In this document: positions 35,742-46,050 of the stretch, one piece after another | How the letters are laid out: each line of letters opens with the position of its first letter | How positions within the stretch are numbered: the first letter of the stretch is position 1 | DNA from: Ariolimax columbianus | Lineage: Eukaryota; Mollusca; Gastropoda; Stylommatophora; Arionidae | Assembly (NCBI GenBank): GCA_036924085.1 | Contig: JAVGWX010000002.1 | Coordinates: 49,014,916 to 49,078,915 of the forward strand | Direction of reading: 5' to 3' | Length of the DNA stretch: 64,000 bases | Translations under genes and position numbers: made by a program | The notes under the pieces: model-generated | The model's database searches: none | What the model was told of the DNA's origin: nothing | What the model saw: the letters and a program-made list of their open reading frames with translations, nothing else

Positions 35742-36050
35742 AATGGGGTCACTTTGGGCGAGAGGTAAGGCACTCGCATCTCAAGGCGATGAACGAAAAC
35801 GGCGTGGGTTCAAGCCCCGCAAGTTTCAAGCGACCTCTGGTCTCAGGGTAGGTGGGACTAGAGTGCCTGCATCCTGAGTTACCTCCACTCGTCTTGGCTT
35901 AAGGTTTGCCACTGGCACAATGTAGTTTGGGACCAGAGAGTGAGGTTGATGACCAGCACAGCTTCTTCCTCACTATAATCCACATACAACACAAGTTGCA
36001 TCATGAAGACAAAACCGTCTGATGATGTCGCCATTAACTAACTTTAAATA
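35742..36050 (+). mobile_element. tRNA-derived SINE
   Basis: The head contains a box A-like GGGCGAGAGGTAAGGCACTCG and a box B GGGTTCAAGCCCC, giving a recognisable tRNA-like 5' part. A body of about 200 bp follows ('acctctggtctcagggtagg' etc.) and then an A-rich region near 36075. Not a functional tRNA, because no cloverleaf acceptor stem closes after box B. Confidence 0.7.
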
Positions 36051-36099
36051 AACTATTATGTACACTTCTTTAACCAAAAAAAAACAACACTAACATTTT

Positions 36100-36111
36100 G
36101 AATATAGCTGC
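36100..36111. repeat. Target-site duplication, left (SINE 1)
   Basis: gaatatagctgc, repeated at 37354-37365; it brackets the SINE plus its nested LINE. Confidence 0.85.
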
Positions 36112-36119
36112 GGGATCAA

Positions 36120-37000
36120 ATTAACTTAACTTAACGTCTTTATACTGGTTTAGAAGACTCTGCAGAGTCTGTATACAACCAGTTCCATTTACATCACCTT
36201 CCTCTAGAAGCTGTACGCATCCAATCTGTTCTTAAATGCATTGACGGTCCCAGCCTCCACCACCTCACTTGGCAATGCATTCCAAGCATTCACAACTCTC
36301 TGGCTAAAGAAATACTTCCTAATATCTAATCTGGACCTCTCCTTAGTCAACTTGTAGCTGTGCCCTCTTGTCCTGGTTGGTGGTTGTACTTTAAAAAACG
36401 TGTTATAGTCTACTTTATCCATTCCTCTGATCATCTTATAAACCTGTATTAAGTCACCACGAATTCTTCTCTCTTCCAGACACTGAAGGCCAGTTCTTTT
36501 TAATCTTTCTTCATAACTGTAATTCTGGAATCCCACTATTAGCTTTGTCGCTCTTTTTTGTATTCTCTCCAGCATGTCTATATCCCCTCTCTGATAAGGA
36601 CTCCACACCTGTACACAGTACTCCAATCTAGGTCTAACCAATGCTTATACAGTTTGACTATCATTTCCTTGCTCCTATGTTTAATATTTCTTTTTATCAT
36701 CCCCAACATTGCATTTGCCTTTTTTACTGCTACCTGAACTTGCTCCCTCACCTTACATGTATGATCTATTATAACCCATGTCCCTTTCTTTATCTATCTT
36801 TCTAATATTGTTCCCTCCCATTCTGTAATTATGTTCCATATTGGATCTACCCACGTGGATGACTGTACATTTATCTACATTAAACTCCATTTGCCAGATA
36901 ACAGACCATTCTCGAATTTTATCTAAATCCGACCTCAATATATCCACTTCTGCTTTAGATGAGACACTACTGCATAGTTTTGTGTCATCAGCAAATTTTG
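36120..37000 (-). mobile_element. CR1-like LINE 3' fragment nested in SINE 1
   Basis: Minus-strand, 5'-truncated copy of the family seen at 1525. It starts near the FADD-distal region at 37000 (CSSVSSKAEVDILRSDLDKI) and ends with the TTAAGTTAAGTTAA tail at 36120. The C-terminal frame 36641-36204 is clean for 145 residues (RPRLEYCVQVWSPYQRGDID; LQCLEERRIRGDLIQVYKMI; ending NRLDAYSF), so it is younger than the copy at 1525. Confidence 0.9.
36204..36641 (-). pseudogene. CR1-like LINE ORF, C-terminal part
   Basis: 145 residues of the domain after the RT palm in CR1-like LINEs. Hallmarks are RPRLEYCVQVWSPY, IQKRATKLIVGF and GDLIQVYKMIRGMD, then FFSQRVVNAWNALPSEVVEA near the end. Intact to the natural stop, but without RT catalytic residues, so it has no activity of its own. 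Confidence 0.85.
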
Positions 37001-37353
37001 ATGCCGAGCAGCGCAGTGGTCAGTGACTCATGGCTGACTGCTAGCGTCAGGGCCAGTGCACTAGAGCTGCCAAGACCCTTCTACACCTCCACGCGGTGAT
37101 CCTGGATAACAGGCTGCAGGTGGGCTAACTGGCTAAGGAGAAGGGATCGACGAGGGAATGCTAACCCGGTACTCAAAAAATGCTTGCTGAAGTCGGATGT
37201 GTTGAACCGAAAGGTGCAAATATCGCAGCCGAGCTGTAAACTACGACACAACGCATTCCGTTCTCTGGACTACTTTATGCTACTTAAGCCCTTTCAGGGT
37301 TTGGTAGCGGGAGATTGAGAACGAACGAAGAAGAAGACGAAGAAAAAGAAGAA

Positions 37354-37365
37354 GAATATAGCTGC
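37354..37365. repeat. Target-site duplication, right (SINE 1)
   Basis: gaatatagctgc, identical to 36100-36111. Confidence 0.85.
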
Positions 37366-38407
37366 ATGTTTTAACGAACACGTGTCAATGGGTGGTGAAA
37401 CGCTGACTCATAGCAGTGATGTCATTCACGCTAACTATCTCCAGCCAATATCTAGCATAGGCATGTATATTACGCTTCTAGCCGCACACAAGCAAAGTCC
37501 CGGTATTCATGTATCGATCTTTTGTATCTCCCATGAACACTTTCCGGTAGCATTCAGAGGTCACAACGCCTAATGTCGTTCGTAGGACAGCAACAAAAAT
37601 TGTACGAAAATTGGAAAACTATTTTTTAAATTAATAACAGTACTCTAAAAACATTATTTTAAATAATTGTTAGTAGTTTCACGTGTATGTGTGACGCGCA
37701 TCAAGTCCATACGCCACTGTCATGAATTGGAATGGCATTTTCGTCACCGCGATGTCCAAGAAGGGAAGTAACACATTAACAGTAAATTTTTTTTTTTCAA
37801 CCAGTACATCCTGCATTATGTCCCATATTTCTAATCTAATGCTGCAAACTCATATCCTGTTGAAGAAAAGAAACAATTCTATCGTTCAGCTGATTAGCCG
37901 GTCAGCATATCACGAGTGGGTCGTGAAGTTCAACAGTCTGTCTGATATGAATTCCCAGATAGCTGTTTGTTGCAATAACCTTTGACAGAGACAAATCAAT
38001 CACTGCGTTGATTTGTTTTAAATAATTGTCAATGGCAACTTGAAATTCCATAGATTTTTAGGGGATGATCGTCTGTCTGTCTGTCTTCCGGTCGGTCTGT
38101 GTATTTGTCTTTTGGTTTGTTGGTCTGTCGGTCTGTCTGTCTGTCATTGTTATTGGCGTAAAACTATATTTAAGCTGTTACCAACCAATTTCATTTATAT
38201 ACATAGCAACAGCATAAAATGAGTGAGAATCTTGACTTCCAAAATATATATTATTTACACAAAATTATTAAATTCCCATATCACATTCACTTACTCTGTC
38301 TTGCACAATTCACCGACTAAAGAGGTTACGAAAAAATATGAATGCGTTAAATATTGAGTGTACATAAATTTAATCATAAAAGTGAACAAAATGAAATTCA
38401 TGTCTTC
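37366..38407. other. No gene; (GTCT)n-like microsatellite at 38068-38146
   Basis: Mostly unique. 38068-38146 is a drifted (GTCT)n repeat. The short plus frames have no domain. Confidence 0.6.
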
Positions 38408-38420
38408 AATTATGGTTTTC
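38408..38420. repeat. Target-site duplication, left (LINE B)
   Basis: aattatggttttc, repeated at 42449-42461. The last C may belong to the tail. Confidence 0.85.
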
Positions 38421-38973
38421 TTCTTCTTCTTCTTCGTACGCAGTCAGAAAGTAATCATTATTTTTTCGAAAAAAGCGGCGATCATCCTGAGGCTGTCGCC
38501 GCTGCCATAGAGCTTGTCTTGCAGTTCCACTGGTGATGGCCTCATCTGCTCTCTCTGTCGGGCAGTTCTGCAGCAGATGTTCAGCGGTCATTTTACCAGT
38601 ACCGCACGGGCATTCGTCGGTACCACCTATCTTCAATTTGTTGAATAGGTGGTACCTCAGTCTTTTGTGGCCAGTGCGAAGTCTGAAGACAACGACCTGC
38701 TCTCTTTGGTTCAACTGGTAATAGGCATCGTTATTGGTGTAACCAGTATGTTCGGTTTCCCATTTGGTCATGTAGCTGGCTTTGATAAGCCGTTTTGACT
38801 CTTCGTACGTCATACTAGTATCTGTTTGTGGTAGTCTTGCACCTTCTTTTGCCAGTCTGTCTGCCTCCTCGTTGCCTTGGATGTTGCAGTGTGATGGGAC
38901 CCACTGTACCACTACCCTTTTTGATGCGGACTGCTGGCATAGTTTGCAGAGTGCTGCTCTTAAGTCATTAAGC

Positions 38974-40389
38974 TCAGTGTTTTTCTGGCTTTTTAGCGCT
39001 GTGACTACGGCGAGAGATGCTCGCAGATGTAAGCAGGACTATATGGCTTTCATTTTCTTTGTGTGACACCATTTCTTCCACTGCCGCCCTCAGTGCTTCT
39101 GCCTCCGCTCTAAAATTGCTTGTATACTTACCAGTAGCGAATGACAGTGATATTTTTCTGCCATTTGGTAGGTTCAGGAATGCTCCTGCCCCTCCGTTCT
39201 GTGTAGTGTTTGTTACAGAACCGTCGGTGTATGCATGGGTCCAGTCCATGCTTGGGTAGCTTTTCGATATAAAGCTTAGGGTACTATCTCTCCTTTCTTT
39301 TTCAGTCTGGTAGTTTTTGTTTCCAATACCTGGTATATTTTCTACCACCTGTGGAAATATATCCTGCCTCCAGGTAGATTTTCGTACAGTAGTGATGGGT
39401 TTTTGTGTTGTTAGTGCGTTTATGGGATCTTCGTGCATCTTTGCTTTGGCTATTTCTGCAAAGTTTCTCCGCTTTAGTTTCCCATTTCCCAAATTGTTTA
39501 GTCTCTGGTGCATTGGATAGTCAGTCAGTCTTCGGAGTTTCTCTGACTGCAGCTGGGCTCTGCAGTCTCTTCTATCGGTCATGGATTGCAGTTTTGTAAT
39601 CTTTTCAAGTTTTACAATTGGCGTTGACTTCATGCCTCCTGTTATAACTCTCATGGCTTGGTTTTGAAGTTTGCTAACCTTAACGAAGTTCGCCTTTGCT
39701 GCTGTTGTCCATGCCGCAATGCCATACTCGAGAACTGGTCTCTCTCTTCCAGTGTACAATTTCTGTAGTATGCCTTCGTCTGCTCCACAGCTTGTGCCAG
39801 CAAGTTTCCTCATGATTGCCATTCTTTCTCTGGCTCTCATTCGGTTTCTCTCGATCTGACTTTTCCATGTCATGCGCCGATCAAATGTGACTCCCAAATA
39901 GGTTTGGTTGTCGTTTGGCTGCAGGAATTTGCCATTTAAACTTAATTTGGTATTTTGGGGTTTTATTGAAAGCGAGAATATTGGGCATGTGGTTTTCCCC
40001 TCGTTTATTTTGACCAGCCATGAGTTCGCCCACTCTTCCAGCGATGTTAGGGCCTGCTGCATCCGATTTCTTGCTATGGTGAGATTCTTTTCAGAGGTCC
40101 ACATAGCCAGATCGTCTGCAAACATTGAGCTATGGACTCTCCTTGGTATATTCTCTGTAATGTCGTTTATATTTACCAGGAAGAGTGTGGGTGACAGTAC
40201 TCCCCCTTGGAGTACTCCCTGCTCGAGTGTCACCTTTTTGCTCATCTGCCCTTGTACTTGGACTCTGGCCGTTCTTTGTTTGAGGTAGTGGTTGATCCAC
40301 TTGTACATTTTCCCATAAACATCATTTCTTCTTAGCTTGACTCTAAGTCCGTCTTTCCAGACTTTGTCAAATGCCTTTTCCAGATCCAC
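38974..40389 (-). pseudogene. LINE copy B: RT palm to RNase H
   Basis: 471 residues from motif A (MDLEKAFDKVWKDGL) through motif B (QGGVLSPTLFLVNIND, with LQGG for PQGG at its start), FADD, thumb and RNase H (YTDGS, FRAEAEAL). The frame is lost near 39015 (SASISRRSHSAKK). The remaining RNase H and knuckle lie in the next frame at 38912-38406 (GNEEADRLAKEG, CPCGTGKMTAEHLLQNC). Confidence 0.88.
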
Positions 40390-40455
40390 CCAAACAGCTA
40401 CTGTGTGTTCATGTGCCTGGTAGGAATCTTCTATTTCCTGAGCTGCGAGGATGAC

Positions 40456-41040
40456 CTAGTCCTCAGTGGATCTGTGCTGTCTAAAGCCGGCTTTCTGTGG
40501 AATTAGTATTCGTTTTTCTTCCAGATGCCACATCAGTCTGGTGTTTATCATACGTTCCATCAGCTTGCCGACACAGCTCAGTAGGCTTATGGGCCTGTAT
40601 CCATTTGGATCTGTTTTGTCCTTTCCTGTTTTTGGTACTGGCACCAGTACTGCGTCTTTCCATGCCTGGGGTACAATTCCCCTTTTCCAGCTTTGGTTCA
40701 GGACCGATAGCAGTTTCCTCTTCGCTGTTTGGCCCAGCCCCATCAGCATTTCGTTTGTTATCCCGTCTTTTCCGGGAGATTTCCTTTTCTTTAATGTTCT
40801 CATAGCCTCTTCCATTTCGCTCATTGTTAATTTAGCCATCATGTGCTCTTCAGGTGCCGTATTGATGTTGTCGTGCCCCTTTAGCTCTTCGCTAATGTCT
40901 GTATGCTTATCTGCAGGGACCTCGATGTGGTTTGCTCTGGCATAGTGATCGACAAAAGCGTTTGCGGCTTTCTTACCGGTGAGCAGGTTTTCGCCCTGCT
41001 TGATGGCAATTTGTTTGTTTGTCGGGGTTTCGTCGTTCAT
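40456..41040 (-). pseudogene. LINE copy B: pre-RT and RT fingers
   Basis: 194 residues with RKSPGKDGITNEMLMGLGQTAK, PVPKTGKDKTDPNGYRPISL and GFRQHRSTED. It ends at a TAG where sister copies have Gln (EDQVILIAQE). Confidence 0.88.
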
Positions 41041-42346
41041 GGCTCTGACTAGCTTCCATAGCTTGTTCCCTTCTTTGTCCAGGTTTAGGCTTTCCGTTTT
41101 GGTTTTCCAGCTTTCTCTTGCTGTTTGCTTGAGAGTGTATTTGTATTTCTTTGAGGGCGATGTTTGCCTCCATAGATTGTTCTCGCTCTGTCATGTTCCT
41201 AGCATTTGTTACTGCATCTTCCACTTTCTGCAACTCATCATTCCAGTAGGGCTTATAGTTTTTCCTAGCTCCTCTTGGGATGGTTTCAGTGGCGGCTTGC
41301 ATTATTGCCTTGCTTAGGCTTTCCACCATGGGCTTCATTTTGTTGTTTCGTGTGTTTATGGTTTCACACAGCCCATCTGTCAGGATTGCAAATCTGTCCC
41401 AGTCGGCTCGTTTGTAATTCCAACGTGGGAGCGGTTTTGTTTCCTGTGGGCCTACTTCCATATCAATGTCTAGCCTGATCGGCCTGTGGTCGCTACCTGC
41501 CAGTTGGTTTAGCATCTGGCGGTCTATTTTATGGTGTATGTCCTGTGTGGAGAAGGCCAAATCTGGAGTCGAGGTGGTATGCCATGTTCTAGAATAGAAA
41601 CTAGGGGTATCCTCCGGCCTATTGATTAGGGAGAGATTTGTATCTATCTCCCAATCTTCCACTTCGTCACCTCTGCTGTCTGTGTCCGAGTATCCCCATC
41701 TCTCCGAGTGGCTGTTGAAATCTCCAACTACTATGCAGTTGGAGTCTCTGACCTCCATACTCGAGAGCGATAGGTCTCTATTTGGTGGTCCGTACAGATT
41801 GAAAATGCGGAGCTTCGTCTCTTGAGCCATTATGTCAACTTCTACAATTTCTGCTTGTCCGGTGTGACTGACAGGTACCGCGCTACTCGGTATGCAGTTT
41901 CTGGTCAGTATCAGGACCTTTCCTTTGTGGCCTTCTCTATCGAGACGGAAGGTCTGGTATCCTCTGATTGAGAATCTATGATTATTGTTGAGGTGCGTTT
42001 CCTGGATACATGCCACGTCAATCTTACCTTCATGCAGGTGATATGTTAGGGAAAGTTTTTTGTTAATGACTCCCTCCGCATTCCACTGTAGTATTTTGAG
42101 GGTCTTGAGTTTTTGGTCAATAAAAGTTGCCCCATAGCCATGTGCCTTGACTCCACGACACATGGGTGGGTGACCACCAGTAGTCAAGGGTGGCCCCTTC
42201 GAGGCGTGAGGCCCGGCACTATCGCTGCCTGGCGGGACTCCGCAGGATGAGCGCCATACGTTTTTCTGATCGGTTGTACTGTCATCATACTGCGATTTAC
42301 GTTGCACTGTTTTGTTAGGCTTGCGGCCCCGTGCATCCGATTTCAA
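40973..42346 (-). pseudogene. LINE copy B: endonuclease and linker
   Basis: 457 residues, the best endonuclease in the window. LKILQWNAEGVINKK, CIQETHLNNNHRFSIRGYQT, LDREGHKGKVLILTRNCIPS, VVGDFNSHSERWG, RTWHTTSTPDLAFST and AGSDHRPIRLDIDM appear in order, matching the N, E, D/N and SDH positions of the apurinic-like fold. A 14-base loss near 41145 shifts the end out of frame (KEIQIHSQANSK). Confidence 0.9.
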
Positions 42347-42448
42347 CAGGCGTTTCTGTAGGGATGGCCTCCTTAGCCTTTGGCTGTCCCCAGCCTATCT
42401 GCAAGGCAGCAGTTGTTTATGATCAGAGTTGTCTCTCTTATGGAAGTT

Positions 42449-42461
42449 AATTATGGTTTTC
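42449..42461. repeat. Target-site duplication, right (LINE B)
   Basis: aattatggttttc, identical to 38408-38420. Confidence 0.85.
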
Positions 42462-42528
42462 AAAATACCATTTTTGAAATTTAAAATAGTGTTAGCGTTC
42501 AACTTTAAAAAAAAAAAAAAAGTTGCCG

Positions 42529-42539
42529 CCAACCGGATT
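42529..42539. repeat. Target-site duplication, left (SINE 2)
   Basis: ccaaccggatt; the partner at 42872-42882 is ccaaccagatt (one mismatch). Confidence 0.75.
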
Positions 42540-42871
42540 CTTCTTCTTCTTCTTCGTTCTCAATCTCCCACTACTAAACCCTGAAAGGGTAAGTAGCAGA
42601 ATGTAGTCCAGAGAACGGAATGCATTGTGTTGTAGTTTACACCTTTCGGTCCAACACATCCGACTTCAGTAAGCATTTTTTAGTACCGGGTTAGCATTCC
42701 CTCTTCGATCCCTTCTCCTTAGCCAGTCTGCCCTGCTGCAGCCTGTTATCCAGGATCACCGCGTGGAGGTGTAGAAGGGTCTTGGCAGCTCTGGTTCGCT
42801 GGTCCTGACGCTAGCAGTCGGCTATGGGTCGCTGACCACTGCAGCTCATGCGCTGCTCAGCATCTTGATCC
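42540..42871 (-). mobile_element. GAA-tailed SINE copy 2
   Basis: 332 bp in minus orientation: GGATCAAGATGCTGAGCAGC head, conserved middle (GGATAACAGGCTGCAGCAGG), AACACAATGCATTCCGTTCT, and a (GAA)5 tail at 42540-42555. It is slightly shorter than the other copies. Confidence 0.9.
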
Positions 42872-43113
42872 CCAACCAGATTCGAACCATCGACTTAATG
42901 ATTTCTAAATTGTCAACAACAATCCACCGCTCTTACCAACTGAACTATCTTAACTTAACATCTGTTATAATGTTTTAAAAGACTCTACAAAGTCCGTATT
43001 CAATTTAGTTTCATGGAGGGTCGTTAACCGATGCGAGTCCATCTTAATAGACGCAAACACTAAAGAGCTAAGGAGACCAGCAGCCAGTTATGCACCATCT
43101 TTGCTGTTATGTT

Positions 43114-43124
43114 GTACCTGGGGG
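43114..43124. repeat. Target-site duplication, left (LINE F)
   Basis: gtacctggggg, repeated at 43204-43214. Confidence 0.9.
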
Positions 43125-43203
43125 CAGCCTCAGGATGACCGCTGCTTTTTTTCGAAAAAATACAAGTTAACGTCTGACAGCGTACGAAGAAGAAGAAGAA
43201 GAA
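43125..43203 (+). mobile_element. GAA-LINE copy F, only 79 bp
   Basis: An extreme 5' truncation holding just the final codons (cagcctcaggatgaccgctg), the short 3' UTR (gacagcgtacgaag) and a (GAA)6 tail. It is flanked by perfect 11-bp target duplications. Confidence 0.92.
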
Positions 43204-43214
43204 GTACCTGGGGG
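43204..43214. repeat. Target-site duplication, right (LINE F)
   Basis: gtacctggggg, identical to 43114-43124. Confidence 0.9.
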
Positions 43215-43244
43215 AACGTACAAATAATTGTGTGCAGATTTTTA

Positions 43245-43545
43245 GCTTGAATTTTTTTTTAATTTTGCCTGGGTAGCGGCCGTTAAGCCTTCTATTTCCG
43301 ATTCATTACTGCCAAGTGATTTATTTTTAACGTGCTCGACACTAAACACGAGAGTCCGATCTCGCTACCCAGAGATTATGGTATGTTTACCAGAAGATCT
43401 ACGTGAAAAAATGCTGGTCTCCGCAATTAATCGAACCCGCGACCTCCACCACCCGAGGCGGACACGCACATCGAGACCACTGAGTCCACCACCCGAGGCG
43501 GACACCCCACCTGGAGACCACTTAGTATCTATCGCTGGTCACTCA
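43245..43545 (-). mobile_element. tRNA-derived SINE with duplicated head
   Basis: On the minus strand, box B GGGTTCGATTAATT lies near 43425-43440 and the tRNA-like head (GTGGTCTCGATGTGCGTGTC) upstream. A roughly 45-bp part of the head is repeated (GTCCGCCTCGGGTGGTGGA at two places, about 43455 and 43500). The body contains 'tgtttagtgtcgagcacgtt' on the minus strand. The duplication adds a second partial box A. Confidence 0.65.
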
Positions 43546-44121
43546 AATGGATTTCCTGTATTTATGTTTAGAGTATAAAATGGGTACTGTGAATTATGGG
43601 TGTGTGATGAATATTCCATAGTATTTTGATTAGCGTATCAATAAACGAGAAAAAAAAACGGCGAGAATTATGTTATAGTGTATGGATGGAGTATATTTGT
43701 AATCTACTGGTCACGCTAATCTACCGCTAATTTATATGTAAGAGTTTAGTGAAACCTGGCGGCTATGTGAAAAGTTTGGCCAAGATAACAAGTTTGAGAC
43801 ATTGCTCGACTGTAATCATATTTGGACGAAGTAAAGTAGAACAAAGATGTAGGTCAGAGTCAGGTGAAAAAAACTGACCGGAACCCCACATCTCGTCCTC
43901 TTTTGGAAACCGGCTGTGTTACAGCAGCCTGACCAACGAGGTGAGAATAGGCATTGTGTGTCTCATAGTAGTGAACCTACTCAGAAACTATACATTATAG
44001 CTAAGAAAACTTAGATATACCTTCTGCAGAACGCCTCATGATATAAGAAGAGTCACTGAAACCTGCTACCAGAGATAAGTAGAAGTGAACGGGAATCAGG
44101 GTCCGGTTAAGCATACTAATC
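43546..44121. other. No gene; short segment similar to 46070-46115
   Basis: 43905-43950 ('acagcagcctgaccaacgag') resembles 46070-46115 ('acagcagtctggccaacgag') on the other side of LINE E, suggesting an older unnamed repeat. Confidence 0.45.
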
Positions 44122-44133
44122 AAACCCCCACTT
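44122..44133. repeat. Target-site duplication, left (LINE E)
   Basis: aaacccccactt, repeated at 46039-46050. Confidence 0.85.
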
Positions 44134-44160
44134 ACCAAAATAAGTCGTAACGGCAAATAT

Positions 44161-44715
44161 ATGCGGCCAAACGACAACCTAAACTGCTTGGGGGTCACAT
44201 TTGATCGGCGCATGACATGGAAAAGTCAGATCGAGAGAAACCGAATGAGAGCCAGACAAAGAATGTCAATCATGAGGCAACTTGCTGGCACAAGCTGGGG
44301 AGCAGACGAAAGAATACTAAAGAAACTGTACACTGGAAGAGAGAGACCAGTTCTCGAGTATGGCATAGCGGCATGGACAACAGCAGCAAAGGCAAACTTT
44401 GATAAAATTAGCAAACTTCAAAACCAAGCCATGAGAGTTATAACAGGAGGCATGAAGTCAACGCCAATTGTAGAACTTGAAAAGATTACAAATCTGCAAT
44501 CCATGAACGACAGAAGAGACTGCATAGCCCAGCAGCAAGCAGAGACACTCAGAAGACTGACAGACCATCCAATGCATCAGAGACTAAATAGATTTGGAAA
44601 TGGGAAACTAAAGCGAAGAAACTTTGCAGAAATAGCCAAAGCAAAGATGAGCGAAGACCCTATGAACACCATAACAACACCAAAGCCCATACCTACTGTA
44701 CGCAAACCCACATAG
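44161..44715 (+). pseudogene. LINE copy E: RT thumb segment
   Basis: 184 residues from NCLGVTFDRRMTWKSQ to PIPTVRKPT, ending at TAG where sister copies have Trp (RKPTWRQ). It contains no catalytic residues. Confidence 0.85.
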
Positions 44716-45104
44716 AAGCAGCATAACATTCCGGAGGTGATATAAAATATACCAGGTATTGGAAACAAGAACAGCCAGATTGAAAAAGAAAGAAAAGACA
44801 TAACCCTGAAGTAAATACCGGAAAACTACCCAAGCATGGACTGGACCCATGCATACACCGACGGTTCTGTAACAAACACAACACAGAATGAAGGGGGAGG
44901 GATATTCCTGAGACTAACAAATGGTAGAAAAATAACACTGTCAGTGGCAACTGGAAAATTCTCAAGCAATTTCAGAGCGGAGGCAGAGGCATTAAAGGCT
45001 GCAGTAAAAGCAATGCTGACAGGCGAAAGCAATGAAAGCCAGATAGTCCTGTTTACAGATGCCCTGGTCGTGGTTACAGCACTAAAAAACCAGAAAAATA
45101 CTTA

Positions 45105-45116
45105 ACTTAATGATTT
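45105..45116. repeat. Target-site duplication, left (SINE 3)
   Basis: acttaatgattt within LINE E codons; repeated at 45473-45484. Copy D has the uninterrupted sequence at about 56363. Confidence 0.92.
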
Positions 45117-45472
45117 CTTCTTCTTCTTCTTCGTTCTCAATCTCCCGCTACCAAACCCTGAAAGGGCTTAAGTAGCAGAATGTAGTCCAGAGAAAAGAAT
45201 GCGTTGTGTCGTAGTTTACAGCTTGACTGCGATATTTGCACCTTTCGGTCCAACACATCCGACTCCAGTAAGCATTTTTTGAGTACCTGGTTAGCATTTG
45301 CTATTCGATCCCTTCTCCTTAGCCAGTCTGCCCTGCTGCAGCCTGTTATCCAGGATCACCGCGTGGAGGTGTCGAAGGGTCATGGCAGCTCTGGTTTGCT
45401 GGCCCTGACGCTAGCAGTCAGCTATGTATCGTCGACCACTGCAGCTCATGCGCTGCTCAGCATCTTGATCCC
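45117..45472 (-). mobile_element. GAA-tailed SINE copy 3 (reference copy)
   Basis: 356 bp, with ends fixed exactly by the target duplication and by comparison with the empty site in LINE D. The minus strand starts GGGATCAAGATGCTGAGCAG. Near +20 it has a weak box A-like GCTGCAGTGGTCAGC, and near +160 a GGATCGAA box B-like motif. It ends GAACGAAGAAGAAGAAG. No open frame of note. The head is not an obvious tRNA or 5S copy. Confidence 0.93.
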
Positions 45473-45484
45473 ACTTAATGATTT
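45473..45484. repeat. Target-site duplication, right (SINE 3)
   Basis: acttaatgattt, identical to 45105-45116. Confidence 0.92.
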
Positions 45485-46038
45485 AAGAGTAGTACTCTGT
45501 TAAATATGCCAGCAGTCCGCACCACAAAGAGTAGTGGTACAGTGGGTTCCATCCCACTGTAACATCCAAGGCAACGAGGAGGCAGACAGACTGGCAAAAG
45601 AAGGTGCAAGACTATCACAAGCAGATTCTAGTGTGACTTACGAAGAGTCCAAAAGGTTTATTAGGGCTAGAGACATGGCGAAATGGGAAACAGAAGATAC
45701 TGGCTGCACACAAAAATGATGCCTATTACCACTTGAACAGAAAAGAGCAGGTCGTGGTCTTCAGACTTCGCACTGGCCACAACAGACTGAGGTACCATCT
45801 ATTCAATAAACTGAAGATAGGTGGTACTGACGAATGCACCTGTGGTACAGGGAAAATGACCGTTGAACATCTGCTGCAAAATTGCCAGACATACGAGGAC
45901 CAGAGAAAGCACATGTGGCCATCACCAGTGCCAACACTAGACAAGCTCTATGGCAGTATCGACAGCCTCAGGATGACAGCTGCTTTCTTCGAACAAATTC
46001 AAGTTGACTTCTGACAGCGTACGAAGAAGAAGAAGGAG

Positions 46039-46050
46039 AAACCCCCACTT
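46039..46050. repeat. Target-site duplication, right (LINE E)
   Basis: aaacccccactt, identical to 44122-44133. Confidence 0.85.

Larger units (their letters stand above)
36112..37353 (+). mobile_element. GAA-tailed SINE copy 1, split by a CR1-like LINE
   Basis: The first 8 bases (gggatcaa, 36112-36119) and the remainder (37001-37353, from gatgccgagcagcg) form one SINE of the roughly 350-bp family. The SINE ends in GAA-rich sequence before the right target repeat. A CR1-like fragment lies inside at 36120-37000. The order of events is readable: SINE first, LINE second. Confidence 0.85.
38421..42448 (-). mobile_element. GAA-tailed RNase H LINE, copy B
   Basis: A 4.03-kb minus-strand copy with a (GAA)n tail at 38421-38436 and 13-bp target duplications. 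It is 5'-truncated within the 5' UTR (ends at the CTTCCATAAGAG point) and so retains the whole coding part. Damage: a frameshift in RNase H near 39015, a Gln-to-stop change near 40457 in RT, and a small deletion near 41145 before RT. The endonuclease is complete here and supplies the 40 residues missing from copy A. Confidence 0.92.
42506..42951 (-). mobile_element. Short tRNA-like element interrupted by SINE 2
   Basis: On the minus strand, 42951-42872 reads TAGTTCAGTTGGTAAGAGCGG (box A) and then GGTTCGAATCTGG (box B). After the inserted SINE it resumes at 42539-42521 (aatccggttggcggcaact) and runs into about 15 T at 42506-42520 in minus-strand terms, like a Pol III terminator. It is a tRNA-derived unit or tRNA pseudogene of about 100 bp, split inside its T-arm. 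Confidence 0.6.
44836..46014 (+). pseudogene. LINE copy E: RNase H and knuckle, split by SINE
   Basis: The first part, 44836-45105, has YTDGSV, FRAEAEALKAAV and LFTDALVVVTALKNQKN. The second part, 45534-46014, has VQWVPSHCNIQGNEEADRLA, a frameshift near 45715, then VVFRLRTGHNRLRYHLFNKL and the Cys/His cluster. SINE 3 with its duplicated target lies between. Confidence 0.88.
44134..46038 (+). mobile_element. GAA-tailed LINE copy E, carrying SINE 3
   Basis: A plus-strand, 5'-truncated copy that begins just downstream of the RT FADD region and reaches the GAA tail at 46020-46038. The frame 44161-44715 covers the thumb (LGVTFDRRMTWKSQIERNR). A Trp-to-TAG change at 44713 stops it. RNase H resumes at 44836 (WTHAYTDGSVTNTTQ). 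SINE 3 interrupts it at 45117-45472. 45534-46014 completes RNase H and the knuckle (GNEEADRLAKEG; CTCGTGKMTVEHLLQNC). Confidence 0.92.

Noticed and set aside
35742..35830. Functional tRNA gene
   Set aside because: Boxes A and B are present, but there is no closing acceptor stem and a SINE body follows.
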